Notes: generated by a model not told the origin, from the letters alone. A DNA stretch of 64,000 nt from an uncultured Muribaculaceae bacterium (GCA_910579185.1 CAJTTG010000007.1:1-64000), one strand, 5' to 3'. Shown: positions 49,917 through 59,341, counted from the first letter of the stretch. Numbers and translations are program-made.

Positions 49917-50942
49917 TTACAAATTGCTGGGGTTTAGGATCTGGATTGCCTCGCGGACAACTTTGTAGGTTGTCGGAAGTGTGAAGTAATCGTAAGCCAC
50001 ATTAGTGAAACCGGCTGCTTTTACATTCTCTCCGCTTGCCCAGTTGGCGAGCGAGGTGATGCAGAGTGAGCCGTCGGCCATGTAGCCTACTTTCTCGTCG
50101 GCCGGATCTGTGTATGAGGTGATAATACCGAAACGGTCGGTGGGAACGCCTTCAACAGATGCCATGGCCTTTGCCATGCCGAAGCCATAGACAGAGTTGG
50201 CGCTCTGTGACTCTGACAGGAAGATCACGTGGCAGTCATTGACAAGATCCTTGTTGGCAACGTTCTGAGGCTTGCCAAAGAAGTCGATCTGCATTTCAGG
50301 ATTGCGTGCGTGCCAGTCGGCCATGATGCCGATGAACACATTCTCCTGATTTTTGTATTCTGTCAGCTCTGTGCCTGTCAGGTGAGTGGTGTTCTTACCT
50401 GTGTAGGCAATCATGATACCGTCGAAATTGTTCTTCTTGACAAATGTAAGTGTTGTCGACGTGGTGTCGGTCAGGAAGTCAAGGAAGTCAACGTCATACG
50501 GCTCCTCCTCTGTGGCGAGGGCCACATGGTTTAGGTAAGCGAGTTTCATTGCGTCGAAGTCGATCACGTAGGAGAACTTCATTCCTCTGTTCTCGCGTGC
50601 AGCGTTCATATCGGCGACGGTAGCCGGAGCTATGTCGGCAGGATTGTTGAATACAACGAAGTCGATCGAGTCGGGCAGTGCGTCGATACGCTCCGCACGG
50701 GTGTTGGTCGTCTGGTCGCTGGTCGGGTTGTTGAACCACGCGTAAACTAACTTGTGGTCGGTCTGGCGGTACTGACGCAGGCCGGCAAGATATTTTGCAT
50801 ACGCGGCCGGGTCAACCTCGCCGGGTGTGTTGTAGACAAGGTCAACGCTTTCCGGTTCGGTCCAGTCGTCACAGGATGTCATTGTGCCGGCAGCAACGCA
50901 GGATGCGAGAAGCGCAAGTCCGAATTTATATATTTTATTCAT
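49917..50942 (-). CDS. GH18-like glycan-binding lipoprotein without catalytic residues
   Basis: 341 aa lipoprotein (MTSC24, then DDWTE). The fold is recognisable as a GH18-type barrel: HKLVYAWFNNPTSD, DSIDFVVFNN, KFSYVIDFD, the strand KNNFDGIMIAYTG, HVIFLSESQSANSVYGFGM and FGIITSYTDPADEKVGYMA. The D-x-x-D-x-D-x-E motif is D174-G-I-M-I-A-Y-T181, so all acids except the first are lost. It should bind but not cut glycans. Non-catalytic GH18 proteins in this position act as surface glycan-binding proteins in Bacteroides N-glycan loci. Confidence 0.8.
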   Translation of the reverse strand: MNKIYKFGLALLASCVAAGTMTSCDDWTEPESVDLVYNTPGEVDPAAYAKYLAGLRQYRQTDHKLVYAWFNNPTSDQTTNTRAERIDALPDSIDFVVFNNPADIAPATVADMNAARENRGMKFSYVIDFDAMKLAYLNHVALATEEEPYDVDFLDFLTDTTSTTLTFVKKNNFDGIMIAYTGKNTTHLTGTELTEYKNQENVFIGIMADWHARNPEMQIDFFGKPQNVANKDLVNDCHVIFLSESQSANSVYGFGMAKAMASVEGVPTDRFGIITSYTDPADEKVGYMADGSLCITSLANWASGENVKAAGFTNVAYDYFTLPTTYKVVREAIQILNPSNL

Positions 50943-50972
50943 GATTGTTTGTTATATGTTTACGTGTTAGAA

Positions 50973-52619
50973 TCAAAGACCGGGTTTGCAATCCCACCAT
51001 ACACGGGTTGCCAGATTGTCCGGACCTTTCAGGTAGTCAGCCACAGCTTTCTGCACGTTGGCCAGGTTGTCGGTATATTCTGCCGATGGATAGGGCATAC
51101 GGCGAGGTCCGCGGTTGATGTCAACAACGTTTGAGCCGTTGTAGGCAACCGGGATAAGGAACGGATAACCGGTGCGGCGGTAATCAGCCCATGCTTCGTT
51201 GCCGAGCTTCCAGTTGGCGAGCCATTTCTGGGTGATGATCTTCTGCTGTTTTGCCTCTTTGTCGAGGGTTTCGTCCCACTTGATGGTAACGGCAGGAATT
51301 GTTCCGTTCCAGGGGTTGAGACCGGTCGGATCATAGAACTGTGCCGGAACAGAGGTTGCGTCGGCAATGTATGCTGCGTAAGCGTCACCAACACCATAGT
51401 CCTCCAATGAGAGCTGGATGCCCTTGTTGTAGAAGGTCTCGGCATCGCCGCCCATATCCCATCCGAACACTGCTGCGCCTTCTGCGCGGAGGAAGCATAC
51501 TTCCGATGCGTTCATCCAAAGGGCAGGTGTGTTACCGGCAATGTTGATGTCGGAGAAGCGTACGCTCCATGAGGTGTTGAATGTCTGCCATCCGCGGCGT
51601 ATGCCGATATACTGGCAGGAGATACCCTCCGGTGAAGTCATCCAGCTGCCGTCTGCGTTCTTGAACTGCTCGGGAGTATCGTAGCTGGCGTTGGGCAGAC
51701 CTGATTCAGTAAGATACTTTTCGGTACGGGGATCTTTGTAACCGTTGAGGTAGCATGCGATCTCAGCCGAAGGACGTGAGTCGTGGGCGTTGTACATGAT
51801 AGCCGTACGCATCGAGTTGGTCGATGTTGCGTAGTTCTTCCATGTGGCGTTCTGCTCGTTGGTCTCGATGATGCCGCCGTTGGCAGGATTGATGGCCTCT
51901 TCTGCTTTCTGTTTGGCCAATGTCGGGTTAGCGTAGGAGATACGCAGGGCCAGACGCAGCTGCAGTGAGTTGGCGAAACGGATCCAGTTGCTGAGCACAC
52001 CGCTGTAAACCTTGTCTACAAGTGGGCTGAGTGCTTCATCGGGATTGTCGAGAAGGATCTGACGGGCTTCGGCGAGTTCGTCGAAGAATTTGTTGTAGAT
52101 CTCTTCCTGAGAATCGTAGGGAGTTTTCACTGCACCCTCGAAACCGATCGCGCTGTAGGGGATAGGTCCGTAGCAGTCGGTTACACGGTGCATTGCGGCT
52201 ACCTTTATGATCTGGGCAACTGCCATCGGGACGATATCGCCGTTGGTTTCGCAGTAGCCTTCCACCATTGATATGTTGGTGAAGAGTGTCGAGATGATCT
52301 TCGAGTCGCTCATGAACACTGAGGTCCAGTTGTCGGGCGCGTTGTTGCGCACGTACGATGTTGTGAAGTTGGCGCCATCAGAGAAATATCCGCCGAGTGT
52401 GCCGCCGAGCAGACAGTCAACGAACTGGGTGCAGTTGACATCCGAAGGTGCTACGGTGCTGCATATATTGGTCATCGATGAAACCAGAGCGAAACCATCT
52501 GCAGTAAGGTCGCCGGGTTGCGCTTGGTTGGAGTTGATGTCCAGATAGTCGCCCGTGCAGGCTGTGGCAGCTAACAGAAGAGCGCCGCCGGCCATTAGTT
52601 TGTTTATCTTGATTTCCAT
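50973..52619 (-). CDS. SusD-like nutrient-binding lipoprotein
   Basis: 548 aa from MEIKINKLMAGG (a start 9 nt upstream is also possible). The lipid Cys is in LAATACTGDYLDIN. The SusD/RagB (SusD-like_2) fold shows FVDCLLGGTLGGYFSDG, AQIIKVAAMHRVTDCYGPIPYS, the TPR helices YNKFFDELAEARQILL...LSNWIRFANSLQLRLALRISY, and a C-terminal QKWLANWKLGNEAWADYRRTGYP. It lids the SusC transporter and binds the glycan for import. Confidence 0.95.
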   Translation of the reverse strand: MEIKINKLMAGGALLLAATACTGDYLDINSNQAQPGDLTADGFALVSSMTNICSTVAPSDVNCTQFVDCLLGGTLGGYFSDGANFTTSYVRNNAPDNWTSVFMSDSKIISTLFTNISMVEGYCETNGDIVPMAVAQIIKVAAMHRVTDCYGPIPYSAIGFEGAVKTPYDSQEEIYNKFFDELAEARQILLDNPDEALSPLVDKVYSGVLSNWIRFANSLQLRLALRISYANPTLAKQKAEEAINPANGGIIETNEQNATWKNYATSTNSMRTAIMYNAHDSRPSAEIACYLNGYKDPRTEKYLTESGLPNASYDTPEQFKNADGSWMTSPEGISCQYIGIRRGWQTFNTSWSVRFSDINIAGNTPALWMNASEVCFLRAEGAAVFGWDMGGDAETFYNKGIQLSLEDYGVGDAYAAYIADATSVPAQFYDPTGLNPWNGTIPAVTIKWDETLDKEAKQQKIITQKWLANWKLGNEAWADYRRTGYPFLIPVAYNGSNVVDINRGPRRMPYPSAEYTDNLANVQKAVADYLKGPDNLATRVWWDCKPGL

Positions 52620-52631
52620 TTTGGGCATTGA

Positions 52632-55600
52632 TTAGAAGTTGAAGTTAAGATTGAAACCGAAGTTACGCAGTGACGGCATCATGAAGTTGTCGATACCCTG
52701 GAAATAGTTTCCGGCAGATGCGACTGCTTCGGGATCGTAGGGAGCCTTGTTGTAGATCATCCACAGGTTGCGGCCAACGAGCGATACTTTGATATCACAT
52801 ACATTGTGGAGCCACTTTCTGGGGATCAGGTAGCTGAGGGTAGCTTCCTGCAGACGTACGTTGGTTGCCGAGTAGGTATAGTACTGCGGAATTGTCTCGC
52901 CGCCGGAGATCAGGCCGTACCACTGTTCGGGGTTCACGCGGTCGCCGTTGTTGAGCTCAACATAGCCGAGATCACGGGCTGCGCCTGTAGCCTCTGATAC
53001 ACCGTACTGGTCAAGGACAGCCTGGGTGCGTGAGTAAACGATACCACCGAAGCGTGCCGAGATCATGAAGCTTGCAGAGAGGTTTTTCCAGCGGAATGTG
53101 TTGTTCCATGCAAGGTTGCCCTTGGGAAGAACGCTACCGAGTTTGATGGGGTTGTCGGCCACTGATACAGACGAAACGTTGCCGTTGGCATCGATGTAGA
53201 TGTTGCCGTTGGAGTCGCGCTGCAGGTCGAGCATTGAATAGAGGTCACCCATTGTGCCACCTTCGCGGAGGATGAAGCGAGTTGCACCAACCTGAGTGTC
53301 GCTCATCACGAGCTGGTCGATGGAGAGCTTTTCACCGGTGATCGGGTTGTAGGCGTTGCGGCCAAGTTCGATGATCTTATTCTTGTTGAATGAATAGGTC
53401 ATGTTGGATGTCCAGGTGAAGTCACCCCATGTGTGGTCATAGCCGAGGGCGAATTCCATACCCCAGTTGCGGATGTTACCGGTCTGGATGTAGATCTTGT
53501 CGTATTTACCAACGGGGATGTTGGGGTTGAATGTCTGGTTGTAGGTGTCAGCCTGATACCAGGTTGCGTCGAAGGTGAAATCCTTGAGGAAGCGGAAGTT
53601 CATACCTACTTCCCATGATTTTGTACGTTCGGGCTGCAGGTTGTCAACAGGATACTGGGTCAGGACTGACCATGTGCCGTTCTTCCACTCATAACGCGGA
53701 TTTGCGATGTAGCGCTGGAATGCGGTACCTACGGATGCCCATGATGCACGGATCTTCCAGAACGAGAGATATTCCTGAGGAATGTCGATGCCTGCGTCTG
53801 CGAACATTTGGGTCATCAGGATTGACACGCCGACAGAGGGGTAGAAGAATGAAGAAGACTTCGAGTTAGGACCTGCGAGGGCTGAAGGCCAGTCGTTACG
53901 GCCGGTCAGTGTCAGATAGTAGGTCTGCTTGTAGCCGAGGTCGGCGGATGCGTAGATTGACTGGGTCTGCTCGTGCCACATGTCCCAAGTCTTGGTAGCG
54001 TTGCGCGAGATGTTGTTGATCGAGAAGAAGTTGGTCAGCAATGCATCCTGGCCGGGATAGTTCTCTGATCCGTCAGGGATACCGCCGCGGTTGTCGATGG
54101 CGTCGTAGCGCATGTCGGAGATTGATCCACCGAAGTTGGCCTGGAGGTTCCAGTCTTCGCCGAGATCTTTGTTGAAGCTTGCGAGGAAGTCAGCATATAT
54201 CTGCTTTTCTTTGTAGTTGGTCTCGCCGTAGTAGCCACGCTCTGAGTTGTCGCAGAGGTTACCGATTGTTCCGGCGTAGCGTTTGTCGGTTGACTTTGTG
54301 TTGGAGTTGTCGATGCGTACGCGGCCGCTCAAGGTCAGGTAGGGGAGTACCTTATATGAGAGCTGTGCGCCCAACATATAGCGATCCTTGGAGTTCTCAC
54401 GGACGTTGCGGTAGTTGACCCAGTAGGGGTTCTGTGCGGTCAAGCCGTAGTCTCCGTATGCCCAGTTCTGGGTAGAAATCTTGCGGGCCGGATCCCATTT
54501 CTCATACATGCGCACATCTTCCCAGTCGTTGCCACGGGGGAACAGGTAAGCGCCCACGATCGGGTTCATGTAAGAGCCCTGGTTGATCATGTTGCGGTCG
54601 CTTTGGTAGATGTAGCTTGCGTTGAGGTCAAGGGTCATCTTGTCGTCGAGGAACTTGGATGTGTTGCGGAATGTGAAGTTGTAGCGGTCGTAACGGTCGT
54701 TGGGCACGATGCCTTTCGAGTTGACGGCGGCTGCGGAAGCGTAGGTCTGGTTCTTTTCAGTACCGGTTGAGAATGTAACCGAGTTGGTGGCAACGAAACC
54801 GGTCTGGAAATAGTCGTCGGCAACGTCGTAACCATAGTTGTTGTATTTGGTCAGACGTGAGCCCCAGCTGTAGGATGAAGTCGGGTCGATAGCGCCGTTC
54901 TGACCTGCACCGTAGTTGTTCTGGAAACGGGGAAGGATCCATGCACGGTTCCATTCGAGGTTTGATCCCACGGTGATTTTGGTCTTGCCTGCCTGGCCTT
55001 TCTTGGTGGTGATGACGATAGCACCGTTGGCTGCGTCTGAACCATAAAGTGCGGCTGCGGCTGCACCGGTCAGCACTGACATTGATTCGATGTCGTCGGG
55101 GTTGAGGTCGGCGATAGGCTCGGTGGCACCGGCGGATCCGAATGCGCCTGCATCACCGGTTGAGCGTGCCGAACGCATCGGCATGCCGTCAACCACGTAG
55201 AGGGCGTTGGACGACTGCATGATTGATTTTGTACCACGCATCACTACTTTCGAGATACCACCGGTACCCGATGACGATGCGTTGATGTTCACACCGGCAA
55301 CCTTACCGGCAAGTGAGTTGACGAAGTTGGCGTCCTTGTTGGTTGTCAGGACATCGCCTTTTACCTGCTGTACGTTGTACGACAGTGACTTCTGCTCGCG
55401 CTTGATGCCGAGTGCGGTCACCACAACTTCATCGAGAGTTTTGGAATCCTCCACCATGACTACGTCGAGGGTCGATCCCGTAACTTTGATTTCCTGGGGT
55501 TGATAGCCGATGTATGAGAAACTCAGCACATCACCCTCGGCAGCATTAATGGAGAATTCACCATCAATGTTAGTCTGAGTACCGAACTGCGTGCCTTTCA

Positions 55601-55733
55601 CTATGACTGACACGCCGATCAGAGGCTCGCCGCTGTTATCGGTCACCGTGCCCTTCACCTTCAGATTGGCTGCGAAAGCCATCATCGGGAGAAGCATGAG
55701 AGCGAATAACAGACTTGTTACCTTTGCCTTCAT
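52632..55733 (-). CDS. SusC-like TonB-dependent oligosaccharide transporter
   Basis: 1033 aa. The signal peptide ends MMAFAAN. A carboxypeptidase-like domain (KVKGTVTDNSGEPLIGVSVIVKG..., about 25-95) is followed by the SusC signature and TonB-box region LDEVVVTALGIKREQKSLSYN. The plug (VNSLAGKVAGVNINAS, ALYVVDGMPM, DIESMSVLTGAAAAALYGSDAANGAIVITTKKG) leads into the barrel, ending NFGFNLNFNF. It imports the oligosaccharide captured by the lipoproteins encoded downstream. It is the first gene of the locus. No ECF sigma, anti-sigma or hybrid sensor gene adjoins it. Confidence 0.97.
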   Translation of the reverse strand: MKAKVTSLLFALMLLPMMAFAANLKVKGTVTDNSGEPLIGVSVIVKGTQFGTQTNIDGEFSINAAEGDVLSFSYIGYQPQEIKVTGSTLDVVMVEDSKTLDEVVVTALGIKREQKSLSYNVQQVKGDVLTTNKDANFVNSLAGKVAGVNINASSSGTGGISKVVMRGTKSIMQSSNALYVVDGMPMRSARSTGDAGAFGSAGATEPIADLNPDDIESMSVLTGAAAAALYGSDAANGAIVITTKKGQAGKTKITVGSNLEWNRAWILPRFQNNYGAGQNGAIDPTSSYSWGSRLTKYNNYGYDVADDYFQTGFVATNSVTFSTGTEKNQTYASAAAVNSKGIVPNDRYDRYNFTFRNTSKFLDDKMTLDLNASYIYQSDRNMINQGSYMNPIVGAYLFPRGNDWEDVRMYEKWDPARKISTQNWAYGDYGLTAQNPYWVNYRNVRENSKDRYMLGAQLSYKVLPYLTLSGRVRIDNSNTKSTDKRYAGTIGNLCDNSERGYYGETNYKEKQIYADFLASFNKDLGEDWNLQANFGGSISDMRYDAIDNRGGIPDGSENYPGQDALLTNFFSINNISRNATKTWDMWHEQTQSIYASADLGYKQTYYLTLTGRNDWPSALAGPNSKSSSFFYPSVGVSILMTQMFADAGIDIPQEYLSFWKIRASWASVGTAFQRYIANPRYEWKNGTWSVLTQYPVDNLQPERTKSWEVGMNFRFLKDFTFDATWYQADTYNQTFNPNIPVGKYDKIYIQTGNIRNWGMEFALGYDHTWGDFTWTSNMTYSFNKNKIIELGRNAYNPITGEKLSIDQLVMSDTQVGATRFILREGGTMGDLYSMLDLQRDSNGNIYIDANGNVSSVSVADNPIKLGSVLPKGNLAWNNTFRWKNLSASFMISARFGGIVYSRTQAVLDQYGVSEATGAARDLGYVELNNGDRVNPEQWYGLISGGETIPQYYTYSATNVRLQEATLSYLIPRKWLHNVCDIKVSLVGRNLWMIYNKAPYDPEAVASAGNYFQGIDNFMMPSLRNFGFNLNFNF

Positions 55734-55810
55734 AAAAATTTAATTTGGTTAATGATAATGATTTATAATGGTTAACAAAAAATTTGTTTCAGTTAAGGGC
55801 ATGGACTCCC

Positions 55811-55833
55811 CCGGACAGCCTATGGCTCTCCGG
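55811..55833 (-). promoter_or_regulatory. Hairpin in the susC leader
   Basis: On either strand CCGG-AC-AGCC-TAT-GGCT-CT-CCGG folds into a stem with one internal loop. It lies about 80 nt before the susC start, in a leader that could reach about 235 nt if the -7 box at 55974-55981 is used. It could affect message stability or sRNA control. Confidence 0.4.
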
Positions 55834-55973
55834 AGTAGAAAGATTGGTGTTTCCGATCCGTTTTTCTATGATTGGTGCGTTTCTCAGGCGTGTCGCGCAA
55901 GCCCGACTGTGTTTAAATCCATGGCATTAACGGCTGTTAAGGCAATCTCTATTGCGGACACGTTTATGCGTTG

Positions 55974-55981
55974 CAAATGTA
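55974..55981 (-). promoter_or_regulatory. Candidate -7 box of the SusCD operon
   Basis: TACATTTG on the minus strand. The -33 element is not at ideal spacing. A poly-C tract (CCCCCCCC) lies just upstream at about 56001-56008. Confidence 0.4.
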
Positions 55982-56089
55982 CTAAAAAAGCGAAAAATTA
56001 CCCCCCCCAATTTGTTAAACAAGGTTAAAATACCCGTTCACCATGCGTTTTTAACGAATAAATCTCCCGATTTATAACAAAACACCCCT

Positions 56090-56443
56090 CTGCATAACCC
56101 CTGCATATCTATAAATCCCCCCTCTCTCTACTCTCAATTCGGGGTAACGGCTCTCCGAGCCGTCTACCACTTACCCTCTCTCCAACTCTAAACTCTCCAA
56201 CTCTGCACTCTAAACTCTACACTCTCCACTCTCAACCCGGGGTAACGGCTCTCCGAGCCGTCTACCGCTTGCCACCCCTCTACACTCTATACTCTATACT
56301 CTCAACTCGGGGTAACGGCTCTCCGAGCCGTCTACCGCTTGCCACCCCTCTACACTCTATACTCTAAACTCTATACTCTATACTCTCCAACTCTCCCACT
56401 CTCCAACTCTCCCACTCTACACTCTATACTCTATAATAAAAAA
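56090..56443. repeat. Low-complexity CT-rich tract with three GGCTC-family palindromes
   Basis: No gene is present. Reiterated CTCTACACTCTATACT-type 7-nt phrases (ACTCTAT, ACTCTCC) alternate with three copies of a palindrome, ACGGCTC-tcc-GAGCCGT, at 56147-56163, 56245-56261 and 56315-56331. Copies 2 and 3 sit in a 70-bp near-perfect tandem repeat. Read on the minus strand each copy starts GGTAGACGGCTC, so it has the GTAG foot seen in the other REP family. Confidence 0.75.
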
Positions 56444-56470
56444 TCGGCGCGACATCAAATGCCACGCCGA
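56434..56470 (-). terminator. Terminator after the MFS gene
   Basis: On the minus strand the stem TCGGCG / CGCCGA (56465-56470 with 56444-56449, extended by mismatched pairs) is followed by TTTTTTATTATAG. Confidence 0.75.
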
Positions 56471-56489
56471 CCATATACACTATTATATA

Positions 56490-57914
56490 TTAGAAATTAC
56501 CCTCAATCTCTGCCTGTTCAGCCTCCGTATTCTTGATATTGGGAGCTTCAAGGCCATAATGATGCTTCTTGTCGAGCAACTTGAGCCAGAGGCCGAAGAA
56601 CAATGCCAGCACGCCGAGTCCGGCAAGCATGATCAAAGGCCACGTATAATTATAGTCCAGTGGATCTGTCACACCGGGATTGGTTGCTGTCAGCACCTTG
56701 CCTATCAGGATCGGGAAAAGCGCGAGACCTATGTTCTGAACCCAGAAGATCAGGGAGTAGGCCGATCCAAGGAAACGCTTGTCCATGATCTTCGGCACTG
56801 AGGGCCACAGGGCGGCCGGGACGAGCGAGAACGAAATGCCAAGGACTATGATTGCGGTGAACGCTACCCATGTGTAGGGGAACGAGGGAAGAACCAATGC
56901 GAATGTCAGGTGGCAGCAGATCATCAGGATCGCACCGAAGATAAGCATTGTGGCTCCTTTTCCTTTATGGTCGAGGAATGCTCCGAGGAACGGGGTCAGC
57001 AGTGCCGCGCCGATCGGGAACCAGCGGAACACGTCGGCGGCAGCGGCTGCCGAGATGCCGAGGTTGCACTGGAGCATGTTGGCGGCATATTTCTGGAAGG
57101 GGAAGATGGCTGAGTAGTACAGCACGCAGAGCATCGCCACAATCCAGAAGAGCTTGCTGGAGAAGATGTTTTTCACGTCGGAGAGACGGAATTCCTCTTC
57201 CGGGTCGGAAGCAGTGCCGGCGCCGGTCTCGCGGTCGAGTTTCGCGTCAAACACGTCAAACACCATGAAGCAGATAAGTCCGATGAGCAGCAGGGCGGTG
57301 CAGAATGCCACGGGGACATATACCTCGTCAGGCATACCAAGCCATGTGTGGACTTTCGGCGAAATGGAGAAGATGGCGAAAACGCCAACTCGCGCTATGG
57401 CCATCTCAAGACCCATTGCCAGTGCCATTTCCTTTCCTTCAAACCATTTGGCTATCGCTTTGCTCACGGTGATGCCGGCCATCTCGCAGCCGCATCCGAA
57501 AATCATGAAGCCCAGCGACGCGAGCTTGGCAGTGGCCGGAAGCGAAACCCACCAGGAGTTGAGCCAGTTTTCAAGACCTGTGCCGGTGAACCATGGGCTT
57601 ACGGCATAGAGTTTGATGCATGCGCCGATCACCATAACCGATGCGCTCAGGGTGCCGGTGAATCTCACACCCATCTTGTCGAGGATGATACCTGCCACGA
57701 TCAGGAAACCGAACACGTTGAGAATATATTCGCTGGAACCGAAAGTGCCGTATGTGTCGGCATCCCAGTGGAGCTGATCCTGGATAAGGGTCTGGATCGG
57801 AGAGATCACGTCGACAAACATGTAGGCGAAGAACATCATGGAGGCTATGAGGATCAATGCCGTCCAGCGGGCCCATGCTTTGTCGTTGAGTGCAACTTGG
57901 AGTTGTTTGGTCAT
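56490..57914 (-). CDS. MFS transporter
   Basis: 474 aa with 12 predicted helices. Helices 1-6 include WTALILIASMMFFAYMFVDVI, YILNVFGFLIVAGIILDKMGVRF (the MFS motif A-like G-x-x-x-D-K-x-G-x-R) and LGFMIFGCGCEMAGITVSKAIAKWF. A hydrophilic central loop (DAKLDRETGAGTASDPEEEFRLSDV) precedes helices 7-12. It resembles the oxalate/formate or nitrate antiporter-like group of Bacteroides MFS proteins; substrate unknown. A -7 box TAATTTTG (minus strand, 57967-57974) lies upstream. Confidence 0.82.
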   Translation of the reverse strand: MTKQLQVALNDKAWARWTALILIASMMFFAYMFVDVISPIQTLIQDQLHWDADTYGTFGSSEYILNVFGFLIVAGIILDKMGVRFTGTLSASVMVIGACIKLYAVSPWFTGTGLENWLNSWWVSLPATAKLASLGFMIFGCGCEMAGITVSKAIAKWFEGKEMALAMGLEMAIARVGVFAIFSISPKVHTWLGMPDEVYVPVAFCTALLLIGLICFMVFDVFDAKLDRETGAGTASDPEEEFRLSDVKNIFSSKLFWIVAMLCVLYYSAIFPFQKYAANMLQCNLGISAAAAADVFRWFPIGAALLTPFLGAFLDHKGKGATMLIFGAILMICCHLTFALVLPSFPYTWVAFTAIIVLGISFSLVPAALWPSVPKIMDKRFLGSAYSLIFWVQNIGLALFPILIGKVLTATNPGVTDPLDYNYTWPLIMLAGLGVLALFFGLWLKLLDKKHHYGLEAPNIKNTEAEQAEIEGNF

Positions 57915-58034
57915 AACTTTTTGGTTTGAAATATGGTAATTGATTGAATTTTTGTGAGCGATGCTGCAAAATTACATAGTTTTCTGTAGATTTGCGTGCT
58001 TTTCTGCGCTTTTGTATCCTCTTTTTTCGCAAAT

Positions 58035-58065
58035 TTTGTCATTACGGCGGAAATAGTTACTTTTG
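58035..58065 (+). promoter_or_regulatory. Promoter of aroA (leaderless)
   Basis: TTTG (58035-58038), a 19-nt spacer and TACTTTTG (58058-58065). ATG 58070 begins 5 nt after the box. Confidence 0.75.
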
Positions 58066-58069
58066 CTTT

Positions 58070-59341
58070 ATGAATTACAGAATCTATCCTCCACAAGATA
58101 TTTTGCAGGCCACGGTCGATCTGCCGCTTTCTAAAAGCGTCAGCAACAGGGCGATAATGATTGGCGCTCTGGCCTCGCCTCAGGTTGTGCCGCAGCCGTT
58201 GGCCGACTGTTCCGACACTCGGGTGATGCTCGCGGCTGTCAATTCTTCCGACGAGACGGTCGATGTAGCCGATGCAGGTACGGCCATGCGGTTTCTCACG
58301 GCTTGGTTCGCTTGCCGCCCCGGACGCACAGTGCGTCTGGTCGGCACGGAACGCATGTGCAACAGGCCGATTGGCCCGTTGGTAGAGGCATTGAGGCAGT
58401 GTGGCGCACAGATCGATTATCTTGGTAATGAAGGCTTTCCGCCGTTGCTGATCCACGGACAGCAGCTGACGGGCGGCGATATCCGCATTGATGCCACCAT
58501 CAGTTCGCAGTTCATTTCCGCGCTGCTGATGATCGCACCGCTCATGGCTGATGGAGTGCGGCTTACGCTTGATGGCGACGCTGCCTCGCTGCCATATATC
58601 GACCTGACTCTCTCGATGATGAACCGGGCCGGCGCCTCGGCTGAACGGACAGTCGATCTGATCGAGGTAGCCCCCGGCGGATACCGTGATGCAGAAGCGC
58701 TTAAAGCCGAAAAAGACTGGAGTGCGGCCGCGTTCTGGTACGAGATTGAGGCTCTTACCTGTGGATTCCTGACGTTGACCGGACTCGATCTCGGTTCGCG
58801 GCAGCCCGACCGGCGTGCCGTTGATATTTTCGCTGATCTGGGTGTGGCTACATCGGAAGGGGAGGACTCCCTCGAGGATGTCGATCTCGCAGGATCGCCC
58901 GATTCCTCGCCGCGGCTCACGGTCGACCTCGCCGCAACCCCCGATCTCGCGCCGGCTGTGATCGTCACCTGCGCCATGAATGGTGTTCCGTTCAATATCT
59001 CAGGCCTCCACTCCTTGAAAATCAAAGAGTGCGACCGCATGGCGGCTCTCGCCGATGAGTTGTTGAAAATCGGTGTCGTCACGGAAATTGTCGGCGATCA
59101 CACGATGATATGGGACGGTCGCCGACGCCCCGTGCTCGAGATCCCTCAGTTTGAAACATACGGCGACCACCGCATGGCTATGGCGCTGGCTCCCGTTTGC
59201 GCCTATATTCCCGGAATCGTGATCAAGGATGCCGGGGTGGTAGGAAAGTCTTATCCATCTTTCTGGGACGACCTGCGTTCGGCCGGATTTACCGTTGTCG
59301 ATGCTGATGCCCCGGAACAATCACAGGAAAACCTGGAATGA
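58070..59341 (+). CDS. aroA: 3-phosphoshikimate 1-carboxyvinyltransferase AroA
   Basis: EPSP synthase joins shikimate-3-phosphate and phosphoenolpyruvate, step 6 of the shikimate pathway. 423 aa from MNYRIYPPQDIL; the earlier ORF start at 57992 is upstream of the promoter. Seen: LPLSKSVSNRAIMIGAL (usual SKSxSNRALxLAAL), VADAGTAMRFLTAWFACRPGRTVRLVGTERMCNRPIGPLVEAL, SSQFISALLMIAPLM, and near the end LKIKECDRMAALADEL and TYGDHRMAMALAPV. The GTAMR motif replaces the G-N-A-G-T-A-x-R form (here D-A-G-T-A-M-R), a class variant found in Bacteroidetes. Its stop overlaps the next start (ATGA). Confidence 0.95.
   Translation: MNYRIYPPQDILQATVDLPLSKSVSNRAIMIGALASPQVVPQPLADCSDTRVMLAAVNSSDETVDVADAGTAMRFLTAWFACRPGRTVRLVGTERMCNRPIGPLVEALRQCGAQIDYLGNEGFPPLLIHGQQLTGGDIRIDATISSQFISALLMIAPLMADGVRLTLDGDAASLPYIDLTLSMMNRAGASAERTVDLIEVAPGGYRDAEALKAEKDWSAAAFWYEIEALTCGFLTLTGLDLGSRQPDRRAVDIFADLGVATSEGEDSLEDVDLAGSPDSSPRLTVDLAATPDLAPAVIVTCAMNGVPFNISGLHSLKIKECDRMAALADELLKIGVVTEIVGDHTMIWDGRRRPVLEIPQFETYGDHRMAMALAPVCAYIPGIVIKDAGVVGKSYPSFWDDLRSAGFTVVDADAPEQSQENLE

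Noticed and set aside
55768..56028. 86-codon ORF upstream of susC on the plus strand
   Set aside because: It lies in the susC leader and promoter region and includes the poly-C tract. It has no promoter in its own direction and no recognisable domain.
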